64,000 bases of DNA from Acanthaster planci. Lineage: Eukaryota; Echinodermata; Asteroidea; Valvatida; Acanthasteridae. The translations under genes and the position numbers were made by a program. Positions 1-13,000 of this stretch are shown piece by piece (the stretch's first letter is position 1; each line of letters opens with the position of its first letter). The notes beneath the pieces were generated by a model. The model saw nothing but the letters and a program-made list of their open reading frames with translations, was not told the DNA's origin and did no database searches. Location of the stretch: positions 94,693 through 158,692 of the forward strand of contig NW_019091406.1 in assembly GCF_001949145.1 (NCBI RefSeq), written 5' to 3'.

Positions 1-1067
1 TTAGGGTTAAGGCCTACACACACGTTTGTGTATGTAATGTGTGTAACTGCTCAATTCCCCCTCAGAGTGGGTGAATGCATGGTTGTAATGAGTTAAGTGG
101 CAAGCCAGCCCTGAAGGTGTGTGAGTGTGGTCTAATTTTTGGGCCAAATTGGCTAATGACTAACTTTTTCCCACTCAAGAAAGTCCTTTCATATGGGGGG
201 GGGCTATCCTTTCATGTTTGAAATCAACTCCCAAGTCAAACTTTGGGGAATTTTATATGTTTTTTTCTTACATCCATGGCTCTGTGATACCTTCATTCAA
301 AGGGAAACACATATGAAGTTTTAAGTTACGTTACATTTGGCCGTGTACTTATATTCTGTACTGTCGGGTTTCAATATTGTTATTTCACTTCTGTCATTGT
401 CCTTGTAATAGTAATTATTCTCTCTTTGTTGCATCCCTAGTGCTTGATTTGACCTTAAGGAACATAATGGTGAATAACAAGTACAATTTTGGATTGAGAG
501 TGAAATCACTGCCATAGCAGTACACATTGATGCTGATAACAAACAACCCATGCCTGGTTCATCATAAATATATTATGCATGAGCATGTGGAAGTTACACA
601 ATTTTCCCCAAATCTAAGCTTCATTCTGTCAGTGGCTTCTCTTTATTGTTTATGTTAGGCTTTTTGGCTCAATAAAAGGTCTTAATTTTGTGGAGGAAAA
701 TTAATTTACAAAAATGTGCTTGTATGCTGTTGACGACAACTGGACGTTTTCCATTAGCTGGGGCATTTGTAGAGTTGGATGTTTAATAATGGGCATAATA
801 CATGTACATATGTACATGACATGTAGGCTACCTGTGTACATATAGACCTACAAGTGGTTTGGGTGTCTGATCGCAAGTTAGAGACAGAACAGTCGTTACA
901 ATAACCTGGGCCTTTATTGATTTAAAGCCTTCCTTTCTACTGTCCTGTATCATGGCATCAGACAGACACATCAAAACTTTATTATGTATAAAGTGGAGTC
1001 AGTTTTGTTGAACATATTTGAATTTTTATTCCCTGAATCATGTCAATCAAGTGGAGATCAGGCCACT
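1..1067. other. Upstream region of CMAH, no gene recognised
   Basis: This stretch lies 5' of the CMAH start codon. I see no convincing protein or RNA gene in it. It is AT-rich and holds TACATGTA-like motifs around 802-826. It may hold the CMAH promoter or a 5' UTR intron: an AG at 1050-1051, just before the coding start, could be a splice acceptor, but the sequence alone does not decide this. Confidence 0.5.
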
Positions 1068-4000
1068 ATGGAGCAGCATAGTGAGGTGGTCTTCATCCTC
1101 TCCGCTGAGGAGACAGAACTACTGAAGGATGGCATCAACCTCATCAACAAGTCCGAGAAGGAGCGGTACATCATCTTCAAGGATCCCACTGCAGAGAACA
1201 CAGAGGATGAGCCGGCAAGTGCCCACATGTTCAAGGCTTGCCTGAACAGGTGCAAACACCAAGGGGGCACTTTCATCAAGGATATCGAAGACGGGGACAA
1301 TTGGTGAGTCAACTGTACACCAATGATTCATCGGACCATTGATATTCCCAATTGAGCAATGCCTTCGTCTACAAGATCAGAATACAAAAATCTGTATTTT
1401 AAGGGTCTAGTATTGGTTATGGCTATTTCTGTCTGGTCAAGTACACATCTTAATTTATGTTCCGGTACATTTTTAATAGGTTTCCACATTTTTCTGCAGA
1501 GTTCAACATAACAGGTCTAGTACACAGTGGTATCATGTACAGTACTCGTATCAGTCAGAATCAGTGTTACAGTCATGTACTTTTCGATCAGCAAATTCAC
1601 TACCAAATATGAAACTGCTAAGGAGGGAACAAAACTATGGAACATGAGCATTTGGTGGTAATTGCACAATGGTAAGATTAGAAAATGAAATGATGAGTTC
1701 ATACCATCACTGTTTAATGAATAAAAGTTAGGTTTTATTACAAAAGTACTCAAAAACTGTTGGAGTGCTTTGCTCTTTAAAACCTAATTTGTTCAAAACG
1801 GGGAGTGTCTGAAGCTTTAAATTTATTTTGTAATCTTACCTTTCTGCATTTAGCATCAAATATCCTTCAACTTTGTTCCCTCCTTACCAGTTTAATATTT
1901 GAAGTGAACTTGGTGCTCAATTATAACGCTGCTTGAAATGTTACCCATGTGATTCACTTTTTTCAAATATTCTCTTTATGATAGTGTGTTACGCTGCACC
2001 AAACATGGATGGAAGTTAGATGCAAAGACAATGCGATACGTGAACCCACCTGATAGCTTCAGCCAAGAACAATTAGGTATGTTGACTTTCGTGTACATGT
2101 ATTTAGCTCAAATGTTAACTAGACAACAATTTATTTGTAAAAATGGTGGCAGAATAGGAATTAATACCTGTAGGTACTGTTACTGTATGTAGCAATGGTA
2201 GTGAAATGTATAAATTCATTTGTAGAACAACTTTAACTAGAGTATCTTTGTGAGTGGAAAATAGCCACTAAATAGATCTACATGTAATATAATGTGGTCA
2301 AAGAAAACACCAGATGTAGACTGGCTTGAAATGTAACTCTTTGTAGCAGCCCAGAAGTTGTTGGAGACCCATGTGCGCGTTAAACTTCATTGTTCAGGAT
2401 CTGCTTGACAGACAAAGCAAACGTGTAAAAATATTTCACCATATGCCATACACAGTAATGAATGATGTTTGAAGAGCTGTCAGAGAGCTAAGCCTTCCTT
2501 ACACAAATATTGGTGTGTTATGCTTCCTGTGTACTTCCGCACTAAATCTAACTTGCTTGACAGTTGGCTAAGAACCTATCCTAGGCACTCCAGAATCCAA
2601 CACTGTGTGGGAGACATGTCTATGCACTTCCAACTTCCAATGAAATTAAGTCCCATTATTATAACTGGGTTTCTGCCTTCTTCAATAATCCTGAAAAATT
2701 TTTGAATCCTCTTGGTGGATGAATAGATAGTGTTAGGGTTAAACTGGGTAAAAATTGAACTCCTGGTTCATGTACATGTAGCTTCTTGTCTCCGTTCATT
2801 TTTCTTCAAATCAACTTTTTTTTCAAACTTAATTTTTTTTGGTTAAATTTGCAACATTCATATATTTTAACTTTGTGCTTCCCTCTAAGAAATATGCCAC
2901 CATAAGTACAAATTCATACACGTAGATATCTACATGTACGCAGTAAGACAGTTTAGTCATTCCTATTGGTCAAGAACTCATTACATGGCTGGTCTTAAAT
3001 GGTTGATAAAGCAACATGTATGGCGACATGTATGTACATTGTACCATCTCATTCAGTACACACCGCACACAGGCCAATCTCTGTTTTAGGAGATTATAAT
3101 ATGACTACTCAAGAGGAGAACATACTATAACTTGGTTAGAGGGGTGTTTGCAAAAAAGGAAGTTGAATTGTTGAATTAAAATGTTGGACATTTATAATAT
3201 TTAAAACTTGGTTTGACTTAGTGACTCAAAAGGTGCATGTACATGTATGGGACTGAGTATGTGCTTGGCCGGTCTTGGGACTGTCTCAGGAGGATGGTTG
3301 TTGGTAATATCCCTCAAATTTGGATCTGGCATTATTAGTATCTAATGGCCATTCTCCTAATCTGGTCTTAAAGGAAGGTTCAAGAACTGGCCAAGCAGAT
3401 ATTTATTCCCCTATTTAATATCTGTTGGATTGAGTAGAACCTCCATTTTGACACAAACGTTTTTGTCACAAAAGGGTTAAGAGAATCTATCCACCATCTT
3501 GGGAAGATCTCCTTTAAAAAAAAAAAAAAGGCAAGAAACTCCCATTTTTGGCCATAATCTCCATTCTTTTGTCCTCCTGCTTTCTCAACTTGTTTTATGT
3601 TTTTGTTTGTTTCTTTTTTGGAAATTTGCCAAAGTTCCTGAGTTGAATGATGATGGCACCCTGAGCATAGTGGAACTTAGGCCGCCCCAACCGTGGGAGA
3701 CAGACAAGAGACCACCCGCTCCTCTCCGAGTTGGAGAAGTGCAGGTCAGTCAGCCATGAGTGTGCAGCGTGATGTAGCAATACTTTTTTATTCTTGAGTA
3801 GATTTGACACAGATGATGGGAAAATCCATTAAAGGCCATTCCTGATTAATGCGCGAGTGCAGGTGCTCAGGTGGCAGTATAGACCTCTGTCATGGGGCAG
3901 CTACATGTATCGGGTATCTCACTTTTCTGCCTTTCAAAGGAGTGTAACCAAACCTAAGCTGGAGAAAAAATAATCGGTTCCCGTTTATCAGTATGTGAAG

Positions 4001-7000
4001 TTGTGATACTATTGCCAATGGGTCTACATGGAACAGGACAAACATGGCAGCATTGTGATAGAGGTCTGTTGGTGACATTTTTGGTAGTGTGACTTTCAGA
4101 GAAGCCCCTTAATCACACAGCATGTACATGCACAGCTAACAATTACCTGTTCACACACATTGTAAGTGTGCAGGCGTGGCATACATGTACTTAGTGTGGA
4201 CCTCTGCACAAAGAAGTCCACAAAATGTAGGGTGCGATGGCGTCCTGTGGACTCGCACACTTCCACACAATGTTTCCCCCTCTCTGAAAAACAGTTTCAG
4301 AGGCAATTTGGGATCAAGGTATCTGGGCAAAATGAAGAGGAACAGTCCAGGAAATCATCAACAAAAATCCAGCTCGAAGGAGTTATCCTAGTTGGGGAAA
4401 AGGAGCATTTTCCTCATGTTTCCTTAACCACAGGAGTACAAAGGAATGTCCACACTTTGTATGTGAAACAGGCATGGGTGGGTTCTCACTGGTAATCCCA
4501 GAGGAAAGACAAGTACGTACAACACACTGCTGATATGGAGCTGTTCAGACCAGTTGTTGTGGGATGCACATGCAGATGTCTTTACCCCTAAATTTAAAAC
4601 TTTCTGTCATTAAAGTTCACCTGTTTCAGTATATTTGGCCAGACCAAACTCCCTCATTCGCATTGCACAGTGTAGTTGACCTACATTTACTGTATCAGAA
4701 AATGCTTTTTGAGCCTATAGAAACAAAACACCTGTTCACCTTAATATTGAAAAGTGTGAAATTTAGACCCCAAAAGTGCTCAGACAAAATGTCATAACAC
4801 AATCAATTTTGTTCTGCCATTACCAGCTTTTGACATGTCATATTATATAAAAGGTAGAGTTGGGGTTCCCAACCCCATTATTATTTTTGTCCAGAGTACG
4901 GGGACCGGGAAACAGTCTAACTCGAGGAGCACGTTTGAGCCGTGACTAAGGGCTGCGTTCAAGCGAGCTACTCGTGTTCGGCAGGAGTAAGACCTGGGGG
5001 CCAATGAGGGTATACTCCCATCGCACATACAGAAATATAATGCGCACGCACCACACTCGGGTTGAACTGGAGGAACCGCGCGAACGCAGCCAACCACTAC
5101 TGGTCCATATTGCCTGGTGCCCAGGTTATGTGTCATGTATGGGTTACCACAGAAAATTTAACGTTGGTTGACAGCATGACCTCCGTTTTAGGATGCGCAA
5201 AGAATTATGGGGGAGTTCCATGTCTGTGCAAGTAAAGTACATGTGTGTTCATACACGGGTAGCACTGGGTGACTTGGGCCGGTGATGAGTAATCAACCCT
5301 GATGAATGCCTTGGGCGTAATGAACGTAATTCTAACACAAATCCAATGATAAATTGAACGCCATAATCTCACATACGTGTATTGTGTCCATATTTAAGAG
5401 CTGTTATTGATATATTATTGATATGTTATTGACAATTTGCCTGAGCATCTTTGATTTTGTTTGGACAAACATGATAAGTGATCGGAAACTGTCCGATGTC
5501 TGACCGTAATTTCACGTTCTGTATTAGACATGTAGAGGGTCGGTTGTTTGAAGTCACAGTTGTGTTTTTCCTACAAGTAGCTGCTTAACTATGGTTGGCC
5601 ATCAGTACAAAATTAAAACTATTATTCACAGTGTTAAAAATCTTTCAGCTATCAGAACACCAGATAATACTGCATGTACTATAACACACAATGAAAATAC
5701 AACTCTGTTTAAAATTTACGGGACAGATGTACAGTTTGAACAAATTTGAGGTAAAATAAAAAAATAACCAAAAAGTGATATTTCTGCAAACTTTGGCCAC
5801 CCATACAAGTATGGAAAATGAGAGTGGTCTATAGGGTTATCAGTTTGACCACTGAATATCCTCTTTGTCAACGAATCAACGGTGCTGAATATCTGTTTCC
5901 ATTTCTGAAGCCCGTTAAGAGAACGCTGGTGCATGCACACACTGGATTTTGAAATCCCCTTTCTAAAGCTGATCATGCAGAAAATGAAAACCTCAGCCAG
6001 AGAGTCGTGTCTGGTTTCTGACCAGTTTCTATACATGTACTTACTGATACACATGATTTCCTTCAAAAACAAAATGACCAACTTATTAAACTTGACTTTG
6101 ATTTTGTTGAAAATTTGTGTTACTTTGCAACAGAGCAATTGATATTTACCGAAATTGTTCCCTGGATTTAGGTGGTGAAGGGTTTATTGGCCTTACTACT
6201 GACAGTGCAATTCTAGTTTTGTTTGTTAATTAAAATCCAAATTGTTAATAGTATTTTTTTTATGCCTCAAATGAGATTGTGGTTTCCAACTTTCCTTGTA
6301 CATACATGTAAAAGGTAAACTTTATGTAAAACCCTCCTTTCAGAGTTGACATTTTTTGTAGTTGAATTGGCATAAATATCATTTATGATGTTGTCATGTG
6401 TAAGTTTTAAGTTGACCCTACCGACAGTTTATGAAAAAAAATCATGGTACACATGTACTGTGTGATCTGACAATCAGACATGGAACTTTTTCTCAGATCA
6501 GATGACTTGTTTTTTTACTTCTCGGGTATTGGTGTGGCATTACAAATTGAAAACTACCCCACTAAATCTTATGCAGCTGGGACGTTTACCTTTTTTCTTA
6601 ATTCCAAGGTTTATGCAATGCAATGAATTATGGCAAGAAGTAGCGCCTGCTTGACTGTGTTAAACTTTCGGTGAATTTATTACTTATTATGTGTATACAT
6701 GCACATTCTTTATAAATTTTTGTGTCCCTGTCTATTTACCGTGATTTTGTAAGTTTAGTACACATTTTTAATTTGCAAAAGTCATAAGTAATGAATGCAA
6801 ATTATCCTGCAGACGGAAATAGTTTGAAGTCAGTTTCTGTTATTCCCTATTTTGATATCAAATGACATTGCGCAAACTGTAGTTTGTACAGAATGATAAT
6901 GAAAGGGTGATCTTGGAATTTGGATCCTCTTCAGATTTATTAGGTGGCTTTATTTCATGTGTAATGCACTTGCCTGTACATTTATGTACCGGTACCAACA

Positions 7001-10000
7001 ACAGCCCATTAAATGCATGGGCAGGTGCATTACAGTGTAAGTTTGCATTCCAGGGTTAAAATGAAATTTTGTTACAAATATTATGTATTTTCTACAACAG
7101 TTTGCAACCAGCAGGTCTTTTATGAAAAGCTTTGGTACAGTTTGCTGAAAACACAGAACTGTCTTTTGGAATATTCCAACTCAAGAATGTGACTTTTATT
7201 TTTTGTAGAGCAACAGCCATTGTAATTTAAATGTTGTGCAAAAAGTGACAAATGCGTGCTTGAAGCTGGAACCTGATTCTAATCAGGCCGTCTGTGCCTC
7301 AGAAATAAACCAATGAGAAGATGCAAATTGAGAATATTTTTACCCTAATCTCATTTAGATATTCAAAAGACACCTTGCTGAATAGAATCCAAGTGACAGC
7401 AAAGCTTGAAACCTTGGTTTACTTGGTTGAAAATGCTTGTACCTGTACAGGTCAAGTACTTTGGCTAAGTGTTCTGGTTCCCATCAGCTTCAGCACAGTT
7501 GGAAAGTGTTATTACTTAGTCTAGTCTCAAATTTATGTGCAGTGTTATTATTTCCCACAGCTTTCTTGCAAGTTGAAGTGAACACTGTAATCAGTGTTTA
7601 CAATGCAACATTCTTGTAGTTGTCATGTTTGTAATTCCGTGGATACTACTGTACATTGGTGGAATTCAGTGCACATGCACATACACTGTGTATGGCTCTG
7701 TATTCTGAAGGTTTTTGTGGAACCCGGTAGATGTGTATTATTGCACTTTTCTAGCTTTTACTACCGTACCTCATAAATATTCAGAGGGCAGCTGCAGTGT
7801 TTCATTAGTCTTTTGCAGGAACTCAACCATGTGATAGTTTTTGCTCCTTCCCAGTGTCATTGTATGTGTGTGCATGACACACCAAAACTGGGGAGAAACA
7901 CCGACCATTTACCCAGGGATGTGCAACTTAAGCTCAGAGCTAGTTCAATGCGTGTTACGGCCAAAACAATATCACAACAGAAATTAAGTTGGATTATGTA
8001 ACACTTTCTCTAATAATAAAACATGTATTCCTGTCTACCACTTTGTTTTGTTGTAATATTTTAAGTCAGGGTACACCCTTTCTAAAAATATGCTGCTCAA
8101 GATATTTCATCCTTTACTTTCTGAGAAAAGTGTACCACAAATTTGGGGGAATTTTGCCTCATTAAAACTTCGTTTTTCTTGAAATCGATAAATGAAGAAG
8201 ATTTATTCGTCAAAATGAATAGATTTAAGCACCTCGTTGGCGCGTCGTCTCGGCATAACCACGGCTGCACTGTACATGCTGCAACGTGTGTCATGTGGTC
8301 GCGAGTTTTTTCGAGAAAGTCGAGAGCGCCTGCGGGGGTAATAACAATCCGTAACACGCATGGAACCAAGTTCGCACATGTGTTTGCCCTGGGGCAGCTT
8401 GCGGTTGCACATCCATGAGTAGATGGTCAGTGGGAGAAACTACCACACACTTAGGTCTCAGCTCTAGGGTTGTCCCAGCACAGCAAGATCTTTTGACCTG
8501 TGGTGTGTGTGCTTTATGTACGTACCATGAGGACAGTCGTGCTACTCTGTATTACAACAGTGTGTCACACTTTGGTCGATTTAAAGCAGTGAAAATTTTG
8601 ATTTAGAACTTTCAAAAATAAATCCTGTGTTTGTGCAAATGTTAAAGTTATTAAATGGCACAATGTTAATTTTCCATTCTATTCTGTCTCCTTAAATTGA
8701 AATTAACAGTTCAGTGTGTCCCATTACCGTACAATCACAAACTTGCTAAGATGGACCAATGAAATACCACAGCTTCCTGATGAATATTTATGCAGTATGG
8801 TTGAACAAATACATCATGGTTTTTGCAGGAAAACGGTTACTAGTTTTCACTACATGTATTTCCCACCAACCGTATTGTATTTAGAGCGGTATACCCACCC
8901 TGTGAATTCTTTTTTGTAGGTTTTGGGTTATTTAATGATAAACAACAAACCCACCATATGCTGTCACACCTTTCAATTTCACTTTACCTTCACACTTTGT
9001 CACTTTCTTCAATTACTCTGAATACCTTCAGATGAGTCCCTAGAGAATACAGTCTTCACACATCGGTCACCACACCAATAACTCAAGCTCCTGTGCATGG
9101 TCATGCATACTTTGATCCAATATTTACAAACTGTTGTGAATGCTGTGAAATATGTCCGTGTACTTATAGACGGATTCTGTACATACCTGTACATGTGTAG
9201 CTTGAAACCATTTAAATCCAAGCATTGAAACTCTGTCTAAAATTAGCTCTTTTTGAGTAATGTTAGTAGCAGGAAAATCAGGTGAAATAGGCTATATGTC
9301 AAACTTATGTATTTTTCAGTCTGTGGTTTCACTTGGTTGTTCATGCCAGAGTTTTAGATAATAAATATTGTCCCCTGCTGGAAATCCACATGGTACATGT
9401 ACATCATTTTCGTCCATATTAAAGCAAACCTCTGTCAACATAGCAATACACCCAAATAACATTATTTCTGAACTGCTTAAAAATGCATACATGCATGTAC
9501 TTTGTACTCATGTTGTACAGGATCCCGGCGACATGTGCAATATTGTGTCTCAACACACTGATACTCCCATGGCCTGAATGTGCTTTTCTCTTACAGTAGT
9601 TTGAGTAATATACACCATCCAGCCCTTGTGGTATGCCACTAATGGGCTGTCAAGTTGATTCTGTTTATTTGCCTTTCCTTGCTGTTTTCTTTTCACTGGT
9701 ACTGTTGCTTGTCAGCAGCATATACATGTACACTGTAGATGTAAAGTTACCAAGGCAGTTTTCAACCTTGCCAGCTTTGCAGAATTCAAGATAGAGGCTT
9801 ACATGGATGACTTTTTTACATGTACATGTACCGGTGTGTACATTTTCATATGGGCGAGTACATGTACATGTACAGTGTCGTTGGAAGTTATTCCAGGGAG
9901 CACATCACTCACTCTCCTACTTTTTTTTATTTGTTAATTTTGGCCAGTGGAGCAAAACATTAGATACATGTATGATACTGTACACGTATGCTGACAGTCC

Positions 10001-13000
10001 AGTGTGGTTTGGGCCAAGGAGGGCACAGCTTGGCTCTGTATTATGCCCTGAGGACTTATACATGTATTTATGAATACTGGGCACCGTTATCTTGTTCCAG
10101 TTGCTGTGGTGGTGGTAGAGATGTGTCAAATCATTCTTCAAGAAGTTTTTGATAGAATGTCAATTCAGGGGCCAATTTTCATAGAGCTGCTTAAGCACAA
10201 AATTTGCTTAAGCATGAAAAAGCCTTACTTGACAAAGCAGGATACCAGCTAAAACTCCACGTGATGTATATTATTTTGGAATGGTATTTACCCGTCTTTT
10301 AGTTAGCATGACAATCACATAGATTTTGAGCTGGTAACCTTTGCTTTTTAAGCAAGGTCATTTTGCGCTTAAGCAAATTTGTTGCTTAAGCAGCTCTATG
10401 AAATTGGCCCCAGGTTTTTAGCATGCACAGTTGAACATTCTGTTTTGTAGAATATTCTTCAGGGTGTGCTTACAGCATCATTTGATGGTGTTACTTGTAT
10501 TTTGTAGATCACATATTTCACTCATGCCTGCATTGAGATGAAATTGGGAGGTGTCACCATGTTCACTGACCCTTGGTTGACGGGACCTGCCTTTGCTCGT
10601 GGTTGGTGGCTGATGCATGAGCCGCCATCTGATTGGTTGGACAGGCTAGCCAAAGCTGACCTCATTTACATAAGTCACCTTCACTCGGACCATTTAAAGT
10701 GAGTGTGTTGTGCCTTTTACTTGGTGCAATTTTGATTTCATTCTCCTGCACTATGTACTAGTAGGCTTCAGTTCACAAGTACAGTAAAGCCACCAAGCAA
10801 AAGAATGGCAAGATTTTCTCAAAGAGACAAAAAATTGTCCAAGTTTTGAACAAGACTGTCGCACAGTAACTGCCATGCCCTATAGTGAGAGATGCATACA
10901 TGTACATACATATGCAAAAGTTAATTGTTAGTGGATTCTAGGATCTCATATCTGTTGGACACCCATTTTTGTTGAGATGAAACCACCGATTCATGTTTGT
11001 GTTTGTGCACATTTAGTTGAAAATTGGTTCTGTGCAGTCCTGTCCCTCATACATACATGTACATGAGAGACAGTGTGCGCATATGCTGTTTTTTTGGATC
11101 TTAAAATTAGCCTTTATAGAGTTCTTCCAAATTCTGTTGAGATCAAAGCCAAGTGTTTGGTATGCATGTGCCAGTGTTAATCCTTTCTCCATGGTACATT
11201 ATACACTCATGGTTTGTGCCATGTTGATCCTTTCTCCATGGTACATTATACACTCATGGTTTGTACAGTTTACCTGTGAATCTAAATTTTGTTTTGCATT
11301 TTTTAAAAACCTGTTTGTAATTATCTCTTTCCTCTGATCTTTGTAGTTATCCTACTCTTGAGCTGTTGTCTGAACAGAACCCAGACATTCCTATTTACGT
11401 TGGGGACACATCCATGCCGGTCTTTGTAAAGTTAAAACAGAGCGCAATTACGCTGAACAACATCCACGTTGAGAAGTTTGGTAGATGGATCGAGGTAACA
11501 GCCTGATACAGTTGGTCACAAAAAGTTTGTGTTGTCACATGTTTTGTATGTTAAAGAAAGGATGTGGTTTTACAGAATTCTTCTCAATTGCAGGACTATT
11601 TACCTCCCAAAGTGCAGATTTCTAACAGGTTAAACTGTTGTTTTGCTGCAGATTTGTGCAAGATTCACAAAATCGCATCTGTTGTGAAAGAATCCATGCC
11701 TTGTTAGCCATTGAAAGCACCAAAAAGTCACTGTACTTTTACTGCTTTTATTACAACCTCTCTGCTTTGATGTTTAATAGCTTTCTTCTCATCTCTCAAC
11801 CTAACCTCTGGGAAAAAAAGGATGGAAATTGATAACTGTGTTGTTTTGTACATGCTTGTTCTGTGCAGATCAACAGAGATCTGAGGTTCATGATCATGAT
11901 GGATGGAGTGCATCCTGATATGGACACCTGTCTGCTGGTAGATTATAAAGGTCAGGGCAGCAAACGAAGTTGACCATCATAGAAATGTTGATTTGTCCTG
12001 ATGATCGTGAGAAAAAAAAAACAATCCAATGGTCATTGCATTCGTTTCGGCTGAAGCTGGTGCTGTTGTCAAGATGTCTTCAGATCCATCCTGAGCCCCA
12101 TAAGACCATCACAAGACCAACACAAGACCTCCAGTCTGAGTGTAACCCACAAACTATTCAGATGAACTACAGCAAAAGCATTTGTCATTATTTACCCTGT
12201 TGCCCCTGGTCTCTCCATGGCAATATAATATAGTCTTGACTACAGCATCATGATGCATGTACCGTGCCTACGTATGCATTTACGTGGTTGTAAAAAACAC
12301 ATGGAGACTACAGGGATAAATGTTAATGATTGTGCTGTGTCCAAACATTCCAAGATAGTAATGTAAGCCAAATCAAGTGGTGTTTTGTAGTATTTGAGAT
12401 TTCAATACACTGAATGTCGTTGGATTACAGGTCACCTAATTTTAAATACAGTGGATTGTACCAATCCCAATGGGGGCAGGCTCCCCAAGAGGGTTGACCT
12501 GATGCTGAGCGACTTTGCCGGAGGGGCGTCAGGTTTCCCAATGACATTTACTGGAGGAAAGTACACAGGTGAGGAAATTCAGGCTAGTTGACGGTTATGC
12601 AGTAAAATGAATGCATGACTAAATACATGTAAGTGCATTAATTGTCAATGTTAATGACATTTTTATGTTTTGAATTAATCTTGCATTCATTCCGTTAGCA
12701 GAACAATCTGTGTACAATATGCTTTCTCGCAAAAAAAATCGGTAACATGGATATTGCTCAGTAAATTTTAAATATTGGTAGATCAAAACTTTCACCACAA
12801 ATATCACATAATTCACCATGAAATTATTTAGTTGTAGATAACTTTACAGAAGCAACAGGATATGAACCTGTGAGATACAGAATTCTGCACATACCTGTAC
12901 ATGTGTGGTCTACTGACATGGTGCAGTTGTTGAACTGCACCCTTAACTTGTCCAGGGCTCATCTGTTCTTCAGGCAAGAATCTCATTTGCAAAGTGCAGT

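Noticed and set aside
1-12. TTAGGGTTAAGG at the left edge as telomeric repeat
   Set aside because: Only one TTAGGG unit is present; no array follows.
984-1067. Upstream in-frame ATG extending CMAH by 28 residues
   Set aside because: The extension does not resemble the family N-terminus, the ATG at 1068 has better context, and AG at 1050-1051 could be a splice acceptor.
5716-6138. 140-codon minus-strand frame in CMAH intron 3
   Set aside because: No recognisable domain, AT-rich composition and no splice partners; best read as chance.
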